Source: Cystobasidiopsis lactophilus
Taxonomy: Eukaryota > Basidiomycota > Agaricostilbomycetes > Agaricostilbales > Chionosphaeraceae
Assembly: GCA_001599975.1 (NCBI GenBank)
Contig: BCIO01000006.1
Location: forward strand, 1,297,587 to 1,361,586
DNA: 64,000 bases
Reading direction: 5' to 3'
Shown here: positions 32,936-45,125 of the stretch, one piece after another
Layout: every line of letters begins with the position of its first letter
How positions within the stretch are numbered: position 1 is the stretch's first letter
Program-made: the position numbers and the translations under genes
The notes under the pieces: model-generated
Database searches by the model: none
What the model was told of the DNA's origin: nothing
The model's input: the letters and a program-made list of their open reading frames with translations, nothing else

Positions 32936-33686
32936 AGCACAAAAAGGCTTAGACAGAGAGAACGTAGACAGAAGCGCCGGGACACCGGTGGGAGCGAGAG
33001 AAGAAGCAGCTCGGGTGCTGCTGTAAGACGTAGACAGGGCACAAAGGGAGCTGCGATCCAGCGCCCACTTCTGGTCGGTGGCAAGGATGTACTACTCCGC
33101 AAGTAACTTCATACTATGTTAATGCCATCCGTAAGCAGCAAGCGCAAAATGCTAATCGCAGAGGAGCAAATATAGCTTTCATGGGAAGCGCCTAGGTTCC
33201 TGCGACTCCACTGCATTGCATTCAGACTTTAAAGCCTGAAGACAGAAGATCTTCAAAATAAAGGCAAAGCAGGAGTCACTTGAGGCGAATGATGCACAGG
33301 CGCTTGAAGCCCTGAAGGTCGGATTTCAACTTAATCATGCGCACGGCAAACAGCGGTCGAGGCCGACACAGCAGGTATCAAAAGCAGTCACATAAATCAG
33401 ACGAGCAATCCAGCGCCACGAGCAAAGCTATCGAAACAATATGCACCTGGCCAACAAGCGAATAAGTTGACTGTCGTTTACAAGTCCGACAGACCCAGCT
33501 AAGCCGGGCACTCTGTCAGTAAGATATGGTGTGCGGCTAACAATTGCAGTAAAGTGAGAAGAGAACTATGGCATTGAACGGACAGGTTAAGCCTGCCCTC
33601 CGAAGAGATAAACCCCGAACAAAACTCCATTCGCTTGCTGCTGGTGATTGTCCCAATCTCTTGCTACCTCATCAAAACCCAGCTTT
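32936..33686. other. intergenic, nothing recognised
   Basis: About 750 bp between the start of the coiled-coil orphan and the 3' end of NUP98. No open frame with coding character, no repeat and no recognisable RNA gene was found. It presumably holds the orphan's promoter and the NUP98 3' UTR. Confidence 0.45.
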
Positions 33687-36600
33687 TCAAAAGTGGTCCA
33701 CTTTGAACACCCAGCTTCCGTCTTGCGGGTCATAGGAAACAAATTGGCCGTTCAGCTTGAGGGTGCGCTTCTTCAGCTTGGCCACGAATTTTGCCACCCG
33801 GCTGGGGTCGGTCGTCTTTTCCGGCTTGTTGGTCGCCTTGTCGACCGGATAGATGTTACGGAGGGTAACGATGGCGGACACGTTGAGCTATGAAGCCATC
33901 AGGGCACATTCGCGGACCAGAAAGGGAGGAAGCCACTTACCCCTTGCCCAGCCGGCGGCATAGCGTCCGGGTCGTCGTGGTATATGAACAGACCGCGGTC
34001 TTGGATGCGGATGATATCGCCAGGAATACTGGCGAGCGAAGCGACAGAGGTCAAGTCTCTGCAAGCCTTTAAAAATCAACAGACATCCAACAGGGCGCAA
34101 ACGAGGGGCCTTCTTACACTGGTGCTGTGAATTCGACCTCGCCATGACCAGGCCTGGCGACGGTGAAAGGGTAGACACTGGCCAGATCGGTTGGGCCAAA
34201 GCCTTTGAGCTCTTGCAAGGACGGCTTGCAGATGTACTCGCTCGCAAACTCGCCGGTGGACACGAGCGTGGGCGAGCGCTCAAGAGTTTGCGAGTCGATC
34301 GCCCTGGCCGGCAGCCTCGAGTTGCTCGAAGATGCCACCGCGTTGCCGTTGACCTTCTTGGGAGTGGCCATCTCCAGCTCTGGGTTCCACTGCACTTTGG
34401 ACCGAGACGACTCGGCCGCCGCCGGCGATGCGCCAAAGGTGTGGGAGCGGTCTGACGGCTCGACGGAGGAGGGGCGGCTGGTGTGCGCGCCAATGTCCAG
34501 CCGCTTGACGCTTTGCTTGGAGACGAAAGCGTTCGGGCTGAGCGCGACGTCACCCAAGCCCATCGTCAATGTAGGCGACGCCCGGCCATTGTTCAATAGC
34601 AGAGAAGAGGGAGAGTTGGACATGCGGTTGAAGTTGGGCGAGTCCTTGTTCGAGTTGGGGGCGAACCGGAGCTTTGTGATTTTGCCCACCGAGCGCGGCG
34701 TGGTTCGGACAGGGAGCGAGTTGAGCGCCGGCTTGATCTTGGCCTGCGGCTCGGCGGGGGTATAGAAAGGTGCCTTGACGGGCGTGCCGCTAGACGGGCC
34801 AGAGAAGAGGGGGCTGGCGCCGTACGGATTGGCGTCGTTGTTGGGTGGCGGCCCTTGTTGCTGTTGCTGCTGCGCCGAAGCGCCGAACAGCGAGTTGCCA
34901 CCAAACAGACTGGAGGAGCCCATGGTGTTGTTCTGCGGCTGGGCCGTGCTGGCGCCAAAGAGGCCGCCACCGGTGTTGCTGCTCGTGCCAAAGGAGAAGG
35001 GCGCCTGGGCTTGAGGCTGGGCGGGCTGAGGTGTGCCAAAAGTGCCTGAGCCAAAAAGGCCACCAGTCTGAGCAGGGGCGGTGGTGGCCGGCTTGGCGCC
35101 AAAGGTGAAGGGCGAGGAGGTTTGGGGCGCGCCAAAGGTGGATGGCGCCGCGGTGGGCGCGGCACCGAAAAGAGGCTTGGGCGCTGCCGCGTTGTCTGCG
35201 AATGTTATTGGGCTTTAGTCAAGGATTTTCGTCATAAGGGAAAGGACCACTAACTATTCCCAAACAGGCTGCCGCCCCCGAACGCATTGGTCTGGGGTGC
35301 AGCTCCAAAAGCCGGCGTCTGCGTAGCGTTGTTCTGAGCGCCAAACGTGAACCCGCTGCTGGCAGGCTGCTGCGTTGTCGCAGTGCCTGCAGGCGGCAAT
35401 GATAATATCTTAGATCAAAAGATATGAATGTGTGCGGGCAGCCTACCTCCAAACGGCGAAGTATTGGTGGGCGCAGCGCCAAACAGGCCGCCAGTAGCAG
35501 CAGGTTGAGAGCCTGTGCGACAATTCAAGCGCAGATCTAAGCCAAGAAAGGTAGAAGCGAAGGCCAGAGAACGCACCAAAGGTGAAAGGCTTGGCCGGCG
35601 TGGTGGTGTTGGCCGCGCCGAAGGAGAAGCCAGAGGTGGGAGCTGCCGGAGCTGGCGTGCTTCCGAACAGGCCACCCGTGGAAGCACCAGTGTTGCCGAA
35701 CAAGCCGGTGGTGGCTTGCTGTTGCGGCTGGCCAAAGGTGGTCGCGGCGGGTTGGCCAAAGGGAGAGGAGGTGGGAGCGGAGGAAGTGCCAGCGCCAAAG
35801 GTGAAAGGCGTGGACGCTGCGCCCCCAAAGGCCGGTGTGGCAGTGGACGTGCCAAAGCCGGTGGTGGCGGGCTTGCCAAAGAGGCCGCCGGTGGTGGCGG
35901 TTGCTCCACCCCCGAACGGCGAGTTGTTGGCGGGCGCACCAAAAGGCGAGGTGTTGGTCGCCGGAGCGCCAAACGCGTTGGCCTGAGGGGCAGCCGCCGC
36001 TGGGGTCCCGAAGCCGAAGGTGCCTTGGGTCGGGGCAGCACCGCCGGGCGTGGGCAGCTTGCGGTTCTGCTGGTAGTCTTGCCACCGGATCTCGTCGGGC
36101 GAGATGTTGAAGTACTCCTTCTGGGAGGAGATGGAGTGCCAGGTGTGCAGGTTCTCCGTCTTGGCGTCGTACGGGGCGTCCTGGTCCTTGTTGTTCGGGT
36201 TCTTCTTGGGCTGATCCCGCCTCTGCTGGAGCCGGAAGGGCGTGGTCGAGCCGTTGGTGGGGATGGGGTACTTTTGCACAGAGTCACCCTCCGGAGGCAC
36301 TGTGCGTGACGTGCGAGGTCAGCAACGAGCCGTTGCTGGCAGAAGACGCCCAAAAACTCACGATCTTCCTGGGGCCCGCTCTGCATGCCGGCATTCCCAA
36401 ACAAGCCTCCTCCACCGCCAAATGCATTGGCCTGAGGCTGGCCAAAAGCATTGTTGGTGCCTGTGAGGCCAAAGAACGATCAAACCGCTGTCCATTACGA
36501 CTCGGTAATAAAATGGGATCTTAGCACGCACTTCCAAAGCTGAAGCTGGGCGTAGAGGTGCTGGCGCCCCCAAACGGACCGGGCGTCGACTGGCCAAAGG

Positions 36601-37057
36601 GCGTCGAGGCCGTGTTGGACTGGCCAAAGGCTGGGGTGGCCGGTTTGGCGCCAAAGGGCGTCCCAAAGGCCGGCGTCGAGGTCGCCCCAAAGCCTCCAGC
36701 TGTTCGTCCACAAAGAGCATAGGATAAGCTAGGGCATATCAGCAATATAAGGGCAAGGGACGAACGAGTCGAGGTGCCAAAGAGGCCTGTCGTCTGTTGC
36801 GGCTGCCCGAAGAGCGGCGTCTGCTGCTGCTGAGGCTGGCCGAACAGCGGGGCTGTTTCAAGGGGGGTGCCCGTGGATCAGTTGGGATCAACTGAAGGTG
36901 AAGAGACCTCCAAACCTTGCTGCTGCTGCGGCGTTTGCTGCCCAAACGAGCCAAAAGACGTCGTCGCCGGCTTGTTAAACGACCCGAACTGCCAACATTA
37001 CCCTTTCAATCAGCTAGCTGGTCCGCCAGCTGTTGCTTAGAGGCTTGCACTGACCAT
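33687..37057 (-). CDS. NUP98: FG nucleoporin NUP98 (ends at the autoproteolysis dipeptide)
   Basis: Complement of 33687..33887, 33941..34058, 34118..35195, 35255..35386, 35447..35512, 35577..36299, 36362..36460, 36532..36699, 36766..36852, 36916..36988, 37055..37057; 915 aa. FG, SPFG, GLFG and PAFG repeats fill residues 1-140 and about 240-560. A GLEBS-like Gle2-binding motif (KEYFNISPDEIRWQDYQQNR) lies near residue 204. The C-terminal beta-sandwich domain is clear (FVSYDPQDGSWVFKVDHF). The stop codon follows HF immediately, so the HF-S cleavage site and a NUP96 moiety are absent, as in yeast Nup100/Nup116. The first coding exon is the ATG alone. It acts in the nuclear pore permeability barrier and mRNA export. 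Confidence 0.9.
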
Positions 37058-37497
37058 GGCGCCGCTTCAGAGCCCTGACAGGCGGGAAAGGGACACGGAC
37101 GACTGGGCGCAACGAGATGCTCGCAGGTGGCGATTTCCCCTTGCGCTCGAGCGACTTTTGGGTCCCGAGGTAAATTTTGTGTATGCACTTGTGAGTATCA
37201 CTTTAAGAGTGTGTAAGAACTGAAGATAGAAGCCCGGTATTCGTGTAAAGAAGGAGGTAATACGGAAGAAGTGTCCCTGATATCCCTTGATTTTTGCGTT
37301 TTGGTGTAAACAAGTGTTGTTGCGGTTCCTTTGAATCCGCCTGATCCCCTCCGACAAAACCCCAACACAGAACATACTGAAGAAGAACTGAACGACGACT
37401 TGGAAGTTACTGCTTTGCTGAGACCGAAAAGAACGCGTGAAAAGTTAAGAAAGTGGTGGCGTGGTAATTTGTTGTTCGTAGGTGTAAGCCGTGGTTT

Positions 37498-38769
37498 TTA
37501 GAGGAGGCGTGACGCGATAAAGATAAGGCAGAAGTAGACCAAATAGCTGTAGTAGGAGTAGGTCGAGGCTAAGCGGAACGCGGCTGACTTGATGTTGACC
37601 AAGGGCGAAAAGTCGACGCCACAGCCCGTGTTGGCGATGGTCTGCGCGTTCCGGTACGTCTCGCTGATGGCCAAGGACGTGTTGATGGCATAGTTGCTGC
37701 AAGGCAAACTGAGTGCCAGCTCGCACGACCTAAAGGAAGTCACACTCACCTGTAAGTGCTGAGCAGCTGCGACAGACACCCGCTGCAGTCTGCCGACGTG
37801 CCACTCGGCAGCGCTGTCCCCAGGCCCAAGTAGTACCTGTGAAGAGACAGGTCAAAGATCAACAAAAGAGTCTTAGTGATGCGAGGACAACGCTTCCTCA
37901 CCAGTAAACATCGGACGAAAGGCCGGCGGCTGCCTCAACGAAGCAGTAGTTGGAGTTCGAGGCGTTCTTCTGGCAGCCAATGTCGGCGTACATGCCGTAG
38001 CTGGTGAAGCCAACGAGGGCGGTGGTGGCGAGCGCATTGCCCGCCGCCAGGTCCGGCCCACAGACGTCCGGCTGCTTGAGCCGGTCGGCGTAGGCCTGCA
38101 TGGTCGCGTTGCAGCTCGAGGCCACGGAGCACGTCTCTTGCAGCACATAAGGCAGCACCTCGGTGGCGTTCTTGGTCGCCTCGAAGAAGCCGTTAGACGT
38201 GCTGAGCAAGAGCGAGAAGGGCCGGCAGGCTTGGAAGGAGGGCGAGTTGAGGAAGGTGGAGAAGAAGGAGGGGCAGGACAGGGTCGTGAAGTTGGTGCCT
38301 AACACCGTGCTGCAGGTCACAAACAGGTGAGTCCGGATCACAAGCGAGGGCGGAGCGGAGGACAATGATAAGAAACGCACTCGAAGGGTTGCGGAAACAC
38401 CCAGGTCGGGTCTGCGATTGCTGGATTAACGACTGGGTACGTCCCAGAGCTGGATGTTGCCACCGCCGCGGCCATGGGGGACGTGGTCGTCGAGGCGGAC
38501 GACGTGGTCGGGGTGGCGGACCGCCGGTGAACGACTGAGGAAGACGAGCCCGCCGAGCTGATGGCGGCTGAGGAGCGGGCGAGGATCTGGTTGGCGCGGT
38601 GGTGCTTGCGCGGGAGCAGGTTCTTGGGCGGCGCCACGGCGTACGAGGCCGAGGACTGGCCTAAAGTTAGGCACAGGAAGCAGAAGCCGGCCATCATCCG
38701 CCTCTTGCTGCCCCCTCTGCGCCGCTGCTGTTGCCCTGTAGGAGCTGACCAAGGCTGTAGAAAGTCCAT
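37498..38769 (-). CDS. secreted, probably GPI-anchored Cys-rich surface protein
   Basis: Complement of 37498..37696, 37750..37836, 37902..38309, 38381..38769; up to 360 aa. The likely functional start may be the internal MMAGFCFLCLTLGQSSAS (ATG near 38697), a signal peptide; the longer form puts 24 polar residues in front of it. After a Ser/Thr linker comes a Cys-rich globular domain with TTLSCPSFFSTFLNSPSFQA, ETCSVASSCNATMQAYADRL, DIGCQKNASNSNYCFVEAAA, DCSGCL. This resembles the fungal SPARK-like/GPI surface domain (inference). It ends in a hydrophobic tail (YYSYLVYFCLIFIASRLL) suited to GPI attachment. Same strand as the CFEM gene next door. Confidence 0.7.
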
Positions 38770-39538
38770 AGTTCTTGAAGGAGTGTCGATTGTGTTAAAA
38801 GAGTGTGAGGTGTGTTGATTGGGTTGCCCAAATTAAAAATGCTGCAGAAGATTGGCCTTTCAGACGCGCATTGGTCGGCGGCGGACAAGGAGCGCTGGCA
38901 TGCAGAGGCTGCAGGCAACAAAGAGACGCAGAGCACGACAAGCCAGGCGCAACAGAGTTATTTGGTGCTAAAAGATGCAGATCGAGGGCCGTTGGGCTCG
39001 AATGTAAACAAGCGGGGTGTCGTGCTGGCGCTCGCGACCTCCAATCGGCCACTACCCTCGAAAGCTCTTGGGGAGGAATGGATGTGCGCGCCGACGAGGT
39101 GGAGGAAGCTGACCAAAAAGCAAAAATTGGAGAGACGCCCCGAGAGAACAAAGCGATGATCAAAGGAAAGATGGTCAAGGAAGCCCGCGGCGCCACATGC
39201 TGACTTTTGGGTCTGGCCGCTGCCTCCGTGCTCTCAACGACTTGCAATGAGCCTAGGTACAAGGATCAAAAGTATTGACGCGGATTGCGAACGCAGAGAC
39301 AAAGCAAACAGCATAAAATCTCTCGCCACCAAGACATTTAATTTCGCGACGCGTCCCATGAGACTCCTTTTAAGCTCGACAATCCCTCGCTTGAATCCTT
39401 CCTGTTCTCTTCAGCACACTCGCTGCACTGACCAAAAGAAAGCCGGGATCGATCGCGTCGACAGGGATGTAAAAAAAGGGGCCATGGAGGGCCCGCCGCC
39501 ACGGAAGGTTTCTGCGTTCAAGATGGCGTCGGAAAGCG
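38770..39538. other. intergenic, nothing recognised
   Basis: About 770 bp upstream of the GPI-type gene and downstream of the CFEM gene. Open frames on both strands overlap each other (for example 38795-39262 - and 38805-39203 +) and look like noise. Expected content is the promoter of the gene starting at 38769. Confidence 0.4.
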
Positions 39539-40211
39539 CTACTTCGTCATCACGATGACGAGCGCCGATGGAAGGCAGACAGACAGAACGAGTCGGAGGG
39601 GTGAGGACAGAACGAGCCGGAAGCCGGCTGACGACTTCGAACCGCTGCTGCTGCCGCCATAAGCTGGGTCGGTGGCGACAGCTTGCGATAGGGAGCTGAT
39701 GCTGTTTGTATATGCAGAGATATCAGCCGTCGATCTTGGTAGAGAGTGAGCTGGCGAACGCACTCGATGGATACCCCAGCAGACTGGCAGACCTTCTCGA
39801 CCTCGGTTGCCGCATTCTGTACGTCGGCGGCGTCGCAAGTCTATGTACCCCAGGGTCCTTCGTCAGGTTTGCGTTTCCAGAGGGAGGTAGATGTCGCCCA
39901 CCACTTCTTTAGTGCAAGCCCACAATTGCTTGTCCAAGTCTTGGTCCTGGCAGAGGCAGCCCAGCACGTTCGATGTCCCAACGCATTTTGTGACTGCAGC
40001 TACTGGCACAGGCATGTTGTCGGTGCATGGCTTGATGCAAGGAGTCAAGTCGGGAACCTTGCGCATGGATGAGCCTTCGACTTCGACCTTCAAGGGCTTT
40101 CGAAGAGAGAGAATCCAGACGAACAGCTCCATAGATGATCTGCGTCATATTATAGGCGACAGTGCTCTGGAAGAGCATGAGTACAGCAACGAAAAGTCCA
40201 GAACCAAGCAT
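39539..40211 (-). CDS. CFEM-domain surface protein
   Basis: Complement of 39539..39701, 39764..39840, 39905..40057, 40125..40211; 159 aa. Signal peptide MLGSGLFVAVLMLFQSTVAY. The CFEM domain follows with eight cysteines: VPDLTPCIKPC, VTKCVGTSNVLGCLC, LWACTKETC, VEKVC. The C-terminal Ser/Gly-rich spacer (GGSSSGSKSSAG) and hydrophobic tail (LVLSVCLPSALVIV) fit GPI anchoring. CFEM proteins bind haem or act as adhesins and effectors at the fungal wall; which role applies here is unknown. The donor at 39763 (GTGCGT) was chosen because it is the only one that keeps the tail in the Ser/Gly frame. Confidence 0.85.
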
Positions 40212-40678
40212 TCTCAGGACTGGTGAGGAGCAGGAGCAAACGGCAACGAAACCAGCGCTAGGCTGGTTCTCTCTTCCTTGGCAGACTTGGAACACTTTCA
40301 ATTACGGCGACATGTAATACCTGCCATGTTCGCGTCGGCACAGTAAGAGCGAAGTAGGGCGAGGGCGTCGGAATCGCACAAAGGGAGTTCAAGAAAGGCA
40401 GGGCAGGTTCGTTGCAGGTCGCAGGCCGGCACGCCCTTCCCTAACCTGCGCTCGTGTAAATCGCAGGCAAGCATGAATAGAGCTGAAAAGTGAGCAGTGG
40501 GAGGTGCTGGAGCGGCAGGTCAACGTCTCACGCCAGGACCCTAAATTGTTGAAGTTCGAAAAAGGCTGCCCGGGTGGCAAACGATGAGTGGTGCGCAAGG
40601 AGACCGTTTACAAGGCCATTCACAGCAATTTAACGGGTAAAAGTCTGAGAGTGACGAGCGGTCGACAAAGTAAGCATT
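40212..40678. other. intergenic, nothing recognised
   Basis: About 470 bp between the CFEM gene start and the 3' end of the monooxygenase gene. No coding signal was found. Confidence 0.4.
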
Positions 40679-42822
40679 TCAGATTCCATTCGCAGCAGCA
40701 TTCTCCTTGAAGGTGAACCCAGCCCAATCGTTCGAGATACACTTCTCCAAGTGACCATAGTAGTCTTTGAGACCTCCAAGGAAGAATTTGGTGGTTACAT
40801 TCTTGGTGACTCCTTCGATCTGTTGAGAGGTCAGCCAGTGATCCTAAAAACGAACGACATTACGAACATTTGTGCCATTGATCCATTGTTGAGCTGAAGA
40901 GTCAAGCAAGGTCATGCTCTTGTAATTGAAGCATTTAACCGAGGAATAACCTACTGTCCTTGATTATCAGACCATCTGCAGGAGAAAGTGGTTAGCTTCG
41001 GTGCCCAGAATCCTGGAGGTCGCACGCACCATAAATGTCCGTAACAATGCGAGCCCACTCGTCTTCAGCCTCTTTGGTTGCTTCGACTTCGCGACCGTTG
41101 GCATGCACAAGGAGGTCGCCCACAAAATCCACCTGCGCTTCGGCTGCATCATGATTTGCATTAGTTCTCGTCGATCGCGCTAATAACATAGCACGGTACT
41201 GTACCTGATGGTGGTATAGATGTGAATGGGGAAGAAGGCCCGAGTAACATGAACATCTGGCGAGACGTGAGCGGCAAAAAAAGGGGGAAAGGGTCGGATA
41301 GCACACATTAGGAAACTCGGGTTGAGCCAGGCCTGCCTAGACGTAAGAAACAGTCCCAAAGCTGTCACGAAAAACTAACCAAGGTAGGTCTTGAGAGACT
41401 CGTCCCACTTCGCCTTGATCGTGAGGCCATTCCGCCCTCGAAAACGAATGCGGTTGAAAGAGCCTTCCACAGTGTCGAAGCCAGTTGCTGCAGACGACTT
41501 AGCCGCGACCTCGTGCCTGAAGAGAGCAACCTACCAAACACAAGCACGTCGAGCTCGTGCAGCTTGCCATCGGCGGTCTTGATGCCCTCGGGCACTACCT
41601 CGACAATCGGTGTTTCCTTCAGCGACACCACGTCCACGTTGTCTTTGTTAAATGCTTGGAAATAGCCGGTGTCGCAGGGCGGACGCCGCCTTCTCCTGAG
41701 GTCAGCAAAAGCAGGTGTTATGGGAGAAGAACTCACGCAAAAGCATCTGTGGGAGTCAGCTTGCGGCGCTTCTCTGGATCTTGAACAATCTGAGCAATCT
41801 TCTTGCGGATGAAGACGCAGGCGGTCTCGTTTGCTTCCGCGTTCTTCAACAAGTCGCTGAAAGTTTTGAACATGAACTGAAAGCCACCGCCCTCTTGCCA
41901 AGCGCGTTCGTAGATTTCCTCCCGCTCTTTCTCCGAAACGCTGAAGCACGGAGTAGTGCTTTCTTCAAAGCCGAATGCGAACGTCGACTTTCGAACCTGG
42001 TCCCAGACCTGGTCCCACCTCTGGTCCAAGCTGTCGCGAAACTCCTTGCTGACAGGGCCATCAGCCGCGGGCACGGTGTACTGGGCTCGGCGTTGGAAAC
42101 TGGTCAAAGACTTGATTTTCGACTCGGAGAGCTTGACGATGAGCTGAATGCCGGTGGCACCTGTGCCAATCACCCCCACTCGCTTTCCATCGAAGTTGTA
42201 CTCGGACGGCCAGGCGCCCGTGTGGTACATCTCTCCCTTGAAGGACGGGATGCCCTTGATGTCTTCTGGGTAGTGAATGTGCGAGAGGACGCCCATGGCC
42301 GTGATCAACGTCTTCACTCGCCACTTGTCGCCCTTTTCGGTCTCGACGGCCCAGCACTTGTTGGTGTCGTCCCAGTCCGCTGATGCAAGACCATTGGAGA
42401 GGCTGATGTCTTTGCCCAAGTCGTACCTCTTGACCACATGGCGGAAATACTCCAAGACGTCGTTTTGTTTAAGGTACTGTGAACGTTTTGAGGTCAATGA
42501 CAAGGAAGGAGGCCATCGCTCTGAACGCACTCACGCGATGAGTGAAAGGGTATTCCTTGAGCAGCTCTGGGTCCCAACTGTATCGGTATACAAACGATTC
42601 GGTATCCGATTGAGCGCCAGGATACTTGTTGAGCCACCACTGCGACAAGTGCGGCTCAGCATGGGTTCTGAGGCATCTAAAGGAGTCACTCACAGTGCCT
42701 CCAACGTCGGGACAGCTCTCAATGAGATGAACCGAGAAGCCTAGCTCTCGTAGCTTGTATAGCATGTAGATGCCAGCCACGCCGGCGCCCACGACCAAAC
42801 ATTCATAATCGAGCTGCGCCAT
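40679..42822 (-). CDS. Baeyer-Villiger monooxygenase (FAD/NADPH, type I)
   Basis: Complement of 40679..40819, 40868..40893, 40955..40975, 41030..41143, 41205..41256, 41307..41332, 41380..41487, 41535..41695, 41737..42476, 42535..42639, 42694..42822; 540 aa. FAD Rossmann site VVGAGVAGIYMLYKLRELGF then GGTWWLNKYPGAQSDTES; NADPH site VGVIGTGATGIQL. The BVMO fingerprint F-x-G-x3-H-x3-W-P is intact (FKGEMYHTGAWP at about 42209-42244). Later blocks DVLVFATGFDTVEG and MFMLLGPSSPFTSIP match cyclohexanone/cyclopentanone-type enzymes. It inserts oxygen next to a ketone carbonyl. Exons of 21, 26 and 26 nt occur. Its neighbour at 43.4 kb is an NmrA-like NAD(P)-binding protein on the same strand. Confidence 0.9.
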
Positions 42823-43382
42823 GGCTGTTGTTGAGATAAAGGTGCAAAGAAGGTGGGGTCCCAAGCAAACTGATCAGAGGTGCTGACCAGGCGTGCAACG
42901 ATCACAAGATTCGGTGCTGCCGTGCCAACAGCCGAGAGATGCGGGTCCCATCGTGGGTTGCGATGTTTATCCTGAAGCCACTCGCATCAACAGATTTTTG
43001 CTGCAAGCGTGGTTTCTGCGCGATGTGAGGCCGTGCAGCCCTTTTCGCGCCAGGCATTGGTGGACGAGCTTGAATATCCTGCGCAGTCAAACATCGTTCA
43101 CAGCTCAAGAAGCGCCAGCAAATAGGTTCATCATCCTAAAGTAGCTAGTTTTGCCGCTTGAAAAGAGGTAAAGTGGAGGGGTGAGGGGAAGCGACATGGC
43201 TTCGGCATGGTGTGAGGCCGGGACCGCTCATGGTCACTGGTGGTGGCGGCTACAAAGCGAGCAAATTCAATAGCAGGAGAAGCTTCAGGTGGCAGACGGC
43301 GAAAGTCCTGGACTCTACAAGAAGCCCTTCATCGGTTTGGTGGCAAAAAGCGATCGCTCTATGTCCTCGCCCTCTCCCAAGA

Positions 43383-44594
43383 TCAAAGAGCTGGAATCTC
43401 TTCGTCCAGCTTGGCCGCAGCAGCAATTGAGTCCTTTGTCCATCCCTCCCAAGTGTCTGCCAGCCTGATGGCCGCCTTGGTGGACTCGTCCATATCCTCC
43501 TTGGGCAAGCCCAGCACTTCGTTAGAAATGAAGACTTCGGGATAGCGAGCCCAGTTGACAGCGCTGTCTTTATAGAAGACACGAGTGTAGAGGAAGAGGC
43601 CAAAACCGGCAAAGTTGCCCTTGGCGAAAGCTGCCTTGCCCGCTTCGAAGCGCGTCTTGGCATCTGAGGGAAAATGGGCGCCCTTTCATAAATCAACGCT
43701 TACGAAAGAACAGAATTAGACTCACCGACATGCTTGATCTTCCACTCGCTTTCTTTGGTGCCCGTCACGCGCAAGACCGAATCGAACATAGACTTCTGGG
43801 AGACGGTGAAGCTCTCGATGAAGCAGCTCTTGTTTCGATATCCATCAAGGGTAGGAGATTTGTCTTCAGGGCTGTCGGGCATGATCTTGAGCGCGAGGAG
43901 ACGAGCCACAGCCAGGCCACTTTGAGGCCAAGTCGTGGAAGTGGTTTCCGTCAGGCCGTCATCGAAGAAGACGGCAGTGCGGTTGGGGATGTCGATGCCA
44001 TAGGCAGCAGAGCCGCGAGCCAGAGACCACTCATACCAGAAGCACGAGGAGATCGAGATGTAGCTGAGGTTGCCTTTCGATTCGATGAGCTGACGGGCGG
44101 CCAGATAGCCGAGTCCCACCATCGTGTCTTTGGCCATCTCCATGTCGTTCAGACCGCTTCCGAACTCGTTAGGAATTATCCATCTGATGGATCAAGGGAT
44201 CGGGCATCAGTAAGCTGCCGAGACCGAGGTGGCCGAGAGCTCACTCGACACCGGCCTTGGAGGCAGCTTCGATGATCTTCGCCTGGGTATCTCTAGGAGC
44301 CATAACGCTGAGGGTGATGATGAGAAAGCGAATGCCTGTCAAGGCGGCAACGATCGAAGCCTGGTCATCGTAGTCGACATTTTTGACGGCGACACCCGCT
44401 GGCAAAGTGCTGTCGCTGCCCTCTCGGCTGATGGCGGTGATCTTGTGCTTTCCCTCCTTGAGCAGAGCGTCGACGATGGCGCCTCCGACGCGGCCTCCCG
44501 CCTGATGTTGTTCCTTGTCAGTGATTTGTCCGAACGCAAAAGAATTCGAATGGCGCACTCCGACAATTGCAACGTGATCGATATAGTTGGACAT
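43383..44594 (-). CDS. NmrA-like / isoflavone-reductase-like NAD(P)-binding protein
   Basis: Complement of 43383..43663, 43726..44183, 44245..44501, 44559..44594; 343 aa. The dinucleotide loop is AIVGAGGRVGGAIVDALLKE, assembled across a 57-nt in-frame intron; then ITAISREG, VDYDDQASIVAALTGIRFLI and WIIPNEFGSGLND, the order seen in NmrA/PCBER atypical short-chain reductases. A Tyr/Lys catalytic pair is not obvious. Members act as redox sensors or as small-molecule reductases. The place next to a BVMO suggests a two-gene catabolic or secondary-metabolism unit (inference). Confidence 0.85.
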
Positions 44595-45125
44595 GATAGA
44601 TTGGTGGAATGAAAGAAGGAGCAGAATGATATATATGTTTTGGTCGTCGGGCTGCGAGAATCGGACATCGATCCCAAATCGCCGCCGGCCGAGCGAGTCC
44701 GTCTGTAAGCGCGCTATGACCCGAACAGGGCACACACGTTTAAAATCAACATAGAAAAGTACTGTCGTATTGTTTACGAAGCTGCCGGCAGCCTGGCCAG
44801 GGCGGTTTGCACTCAACTGCGCTCAGAAATTTGAAGGACGCTCGGAAGGCTTGCGCATTCATGACAGTCACCTCTATGGGTCGTAAATAACACCTCGGTA
44901 TCGGTCTCGGCCAAGTTGTAAACGGCTCTGAGACGCCGAGGCAAGGAAGCTGGGCGAGGGCGCAGAAGCACACCCGATGAACGTGCAAAACAGCAAAGTC
45001 GGGTTTCGTCGCCCAAAACAACGCCTCAGTGTAGTTTTCTGACACTACACTATGCTAGTTCCAATGGTCTTGACCAGTAAAAGCGCGGTACAGGCATTTG
45101 GCAACGTTGGCATTGAACCATCAGC
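44595..45125. promoter_or_regulatory. divergent intergenic region, NmrA-like gene and UTP22
   Basis: A 531-bp interval separates the two start codons and is expected to contain both promoters. An AT-rich ATATATATG stretch near 44629-44637 lies about 40 bp upstream of the NmrA-like ATG and could act as its core promoter element. Confidence 0.4.

Noticed and set aside
35515-36309. 264-aa + strand frame opposite NUP98
   Set aside because: It is the antisense of FG-repeat codons and consists of Gly/Arg repeats; the real gene is on the - strand with full phase support.
42640-42693. Apparent 18-residue insertion in the BVMO between GGT and WWLNKYPG
   Set aside because: It is an in-frame 54-nt intron (GTGAGT...CGCAG); removing it rebuilds the FAD-binding motif.
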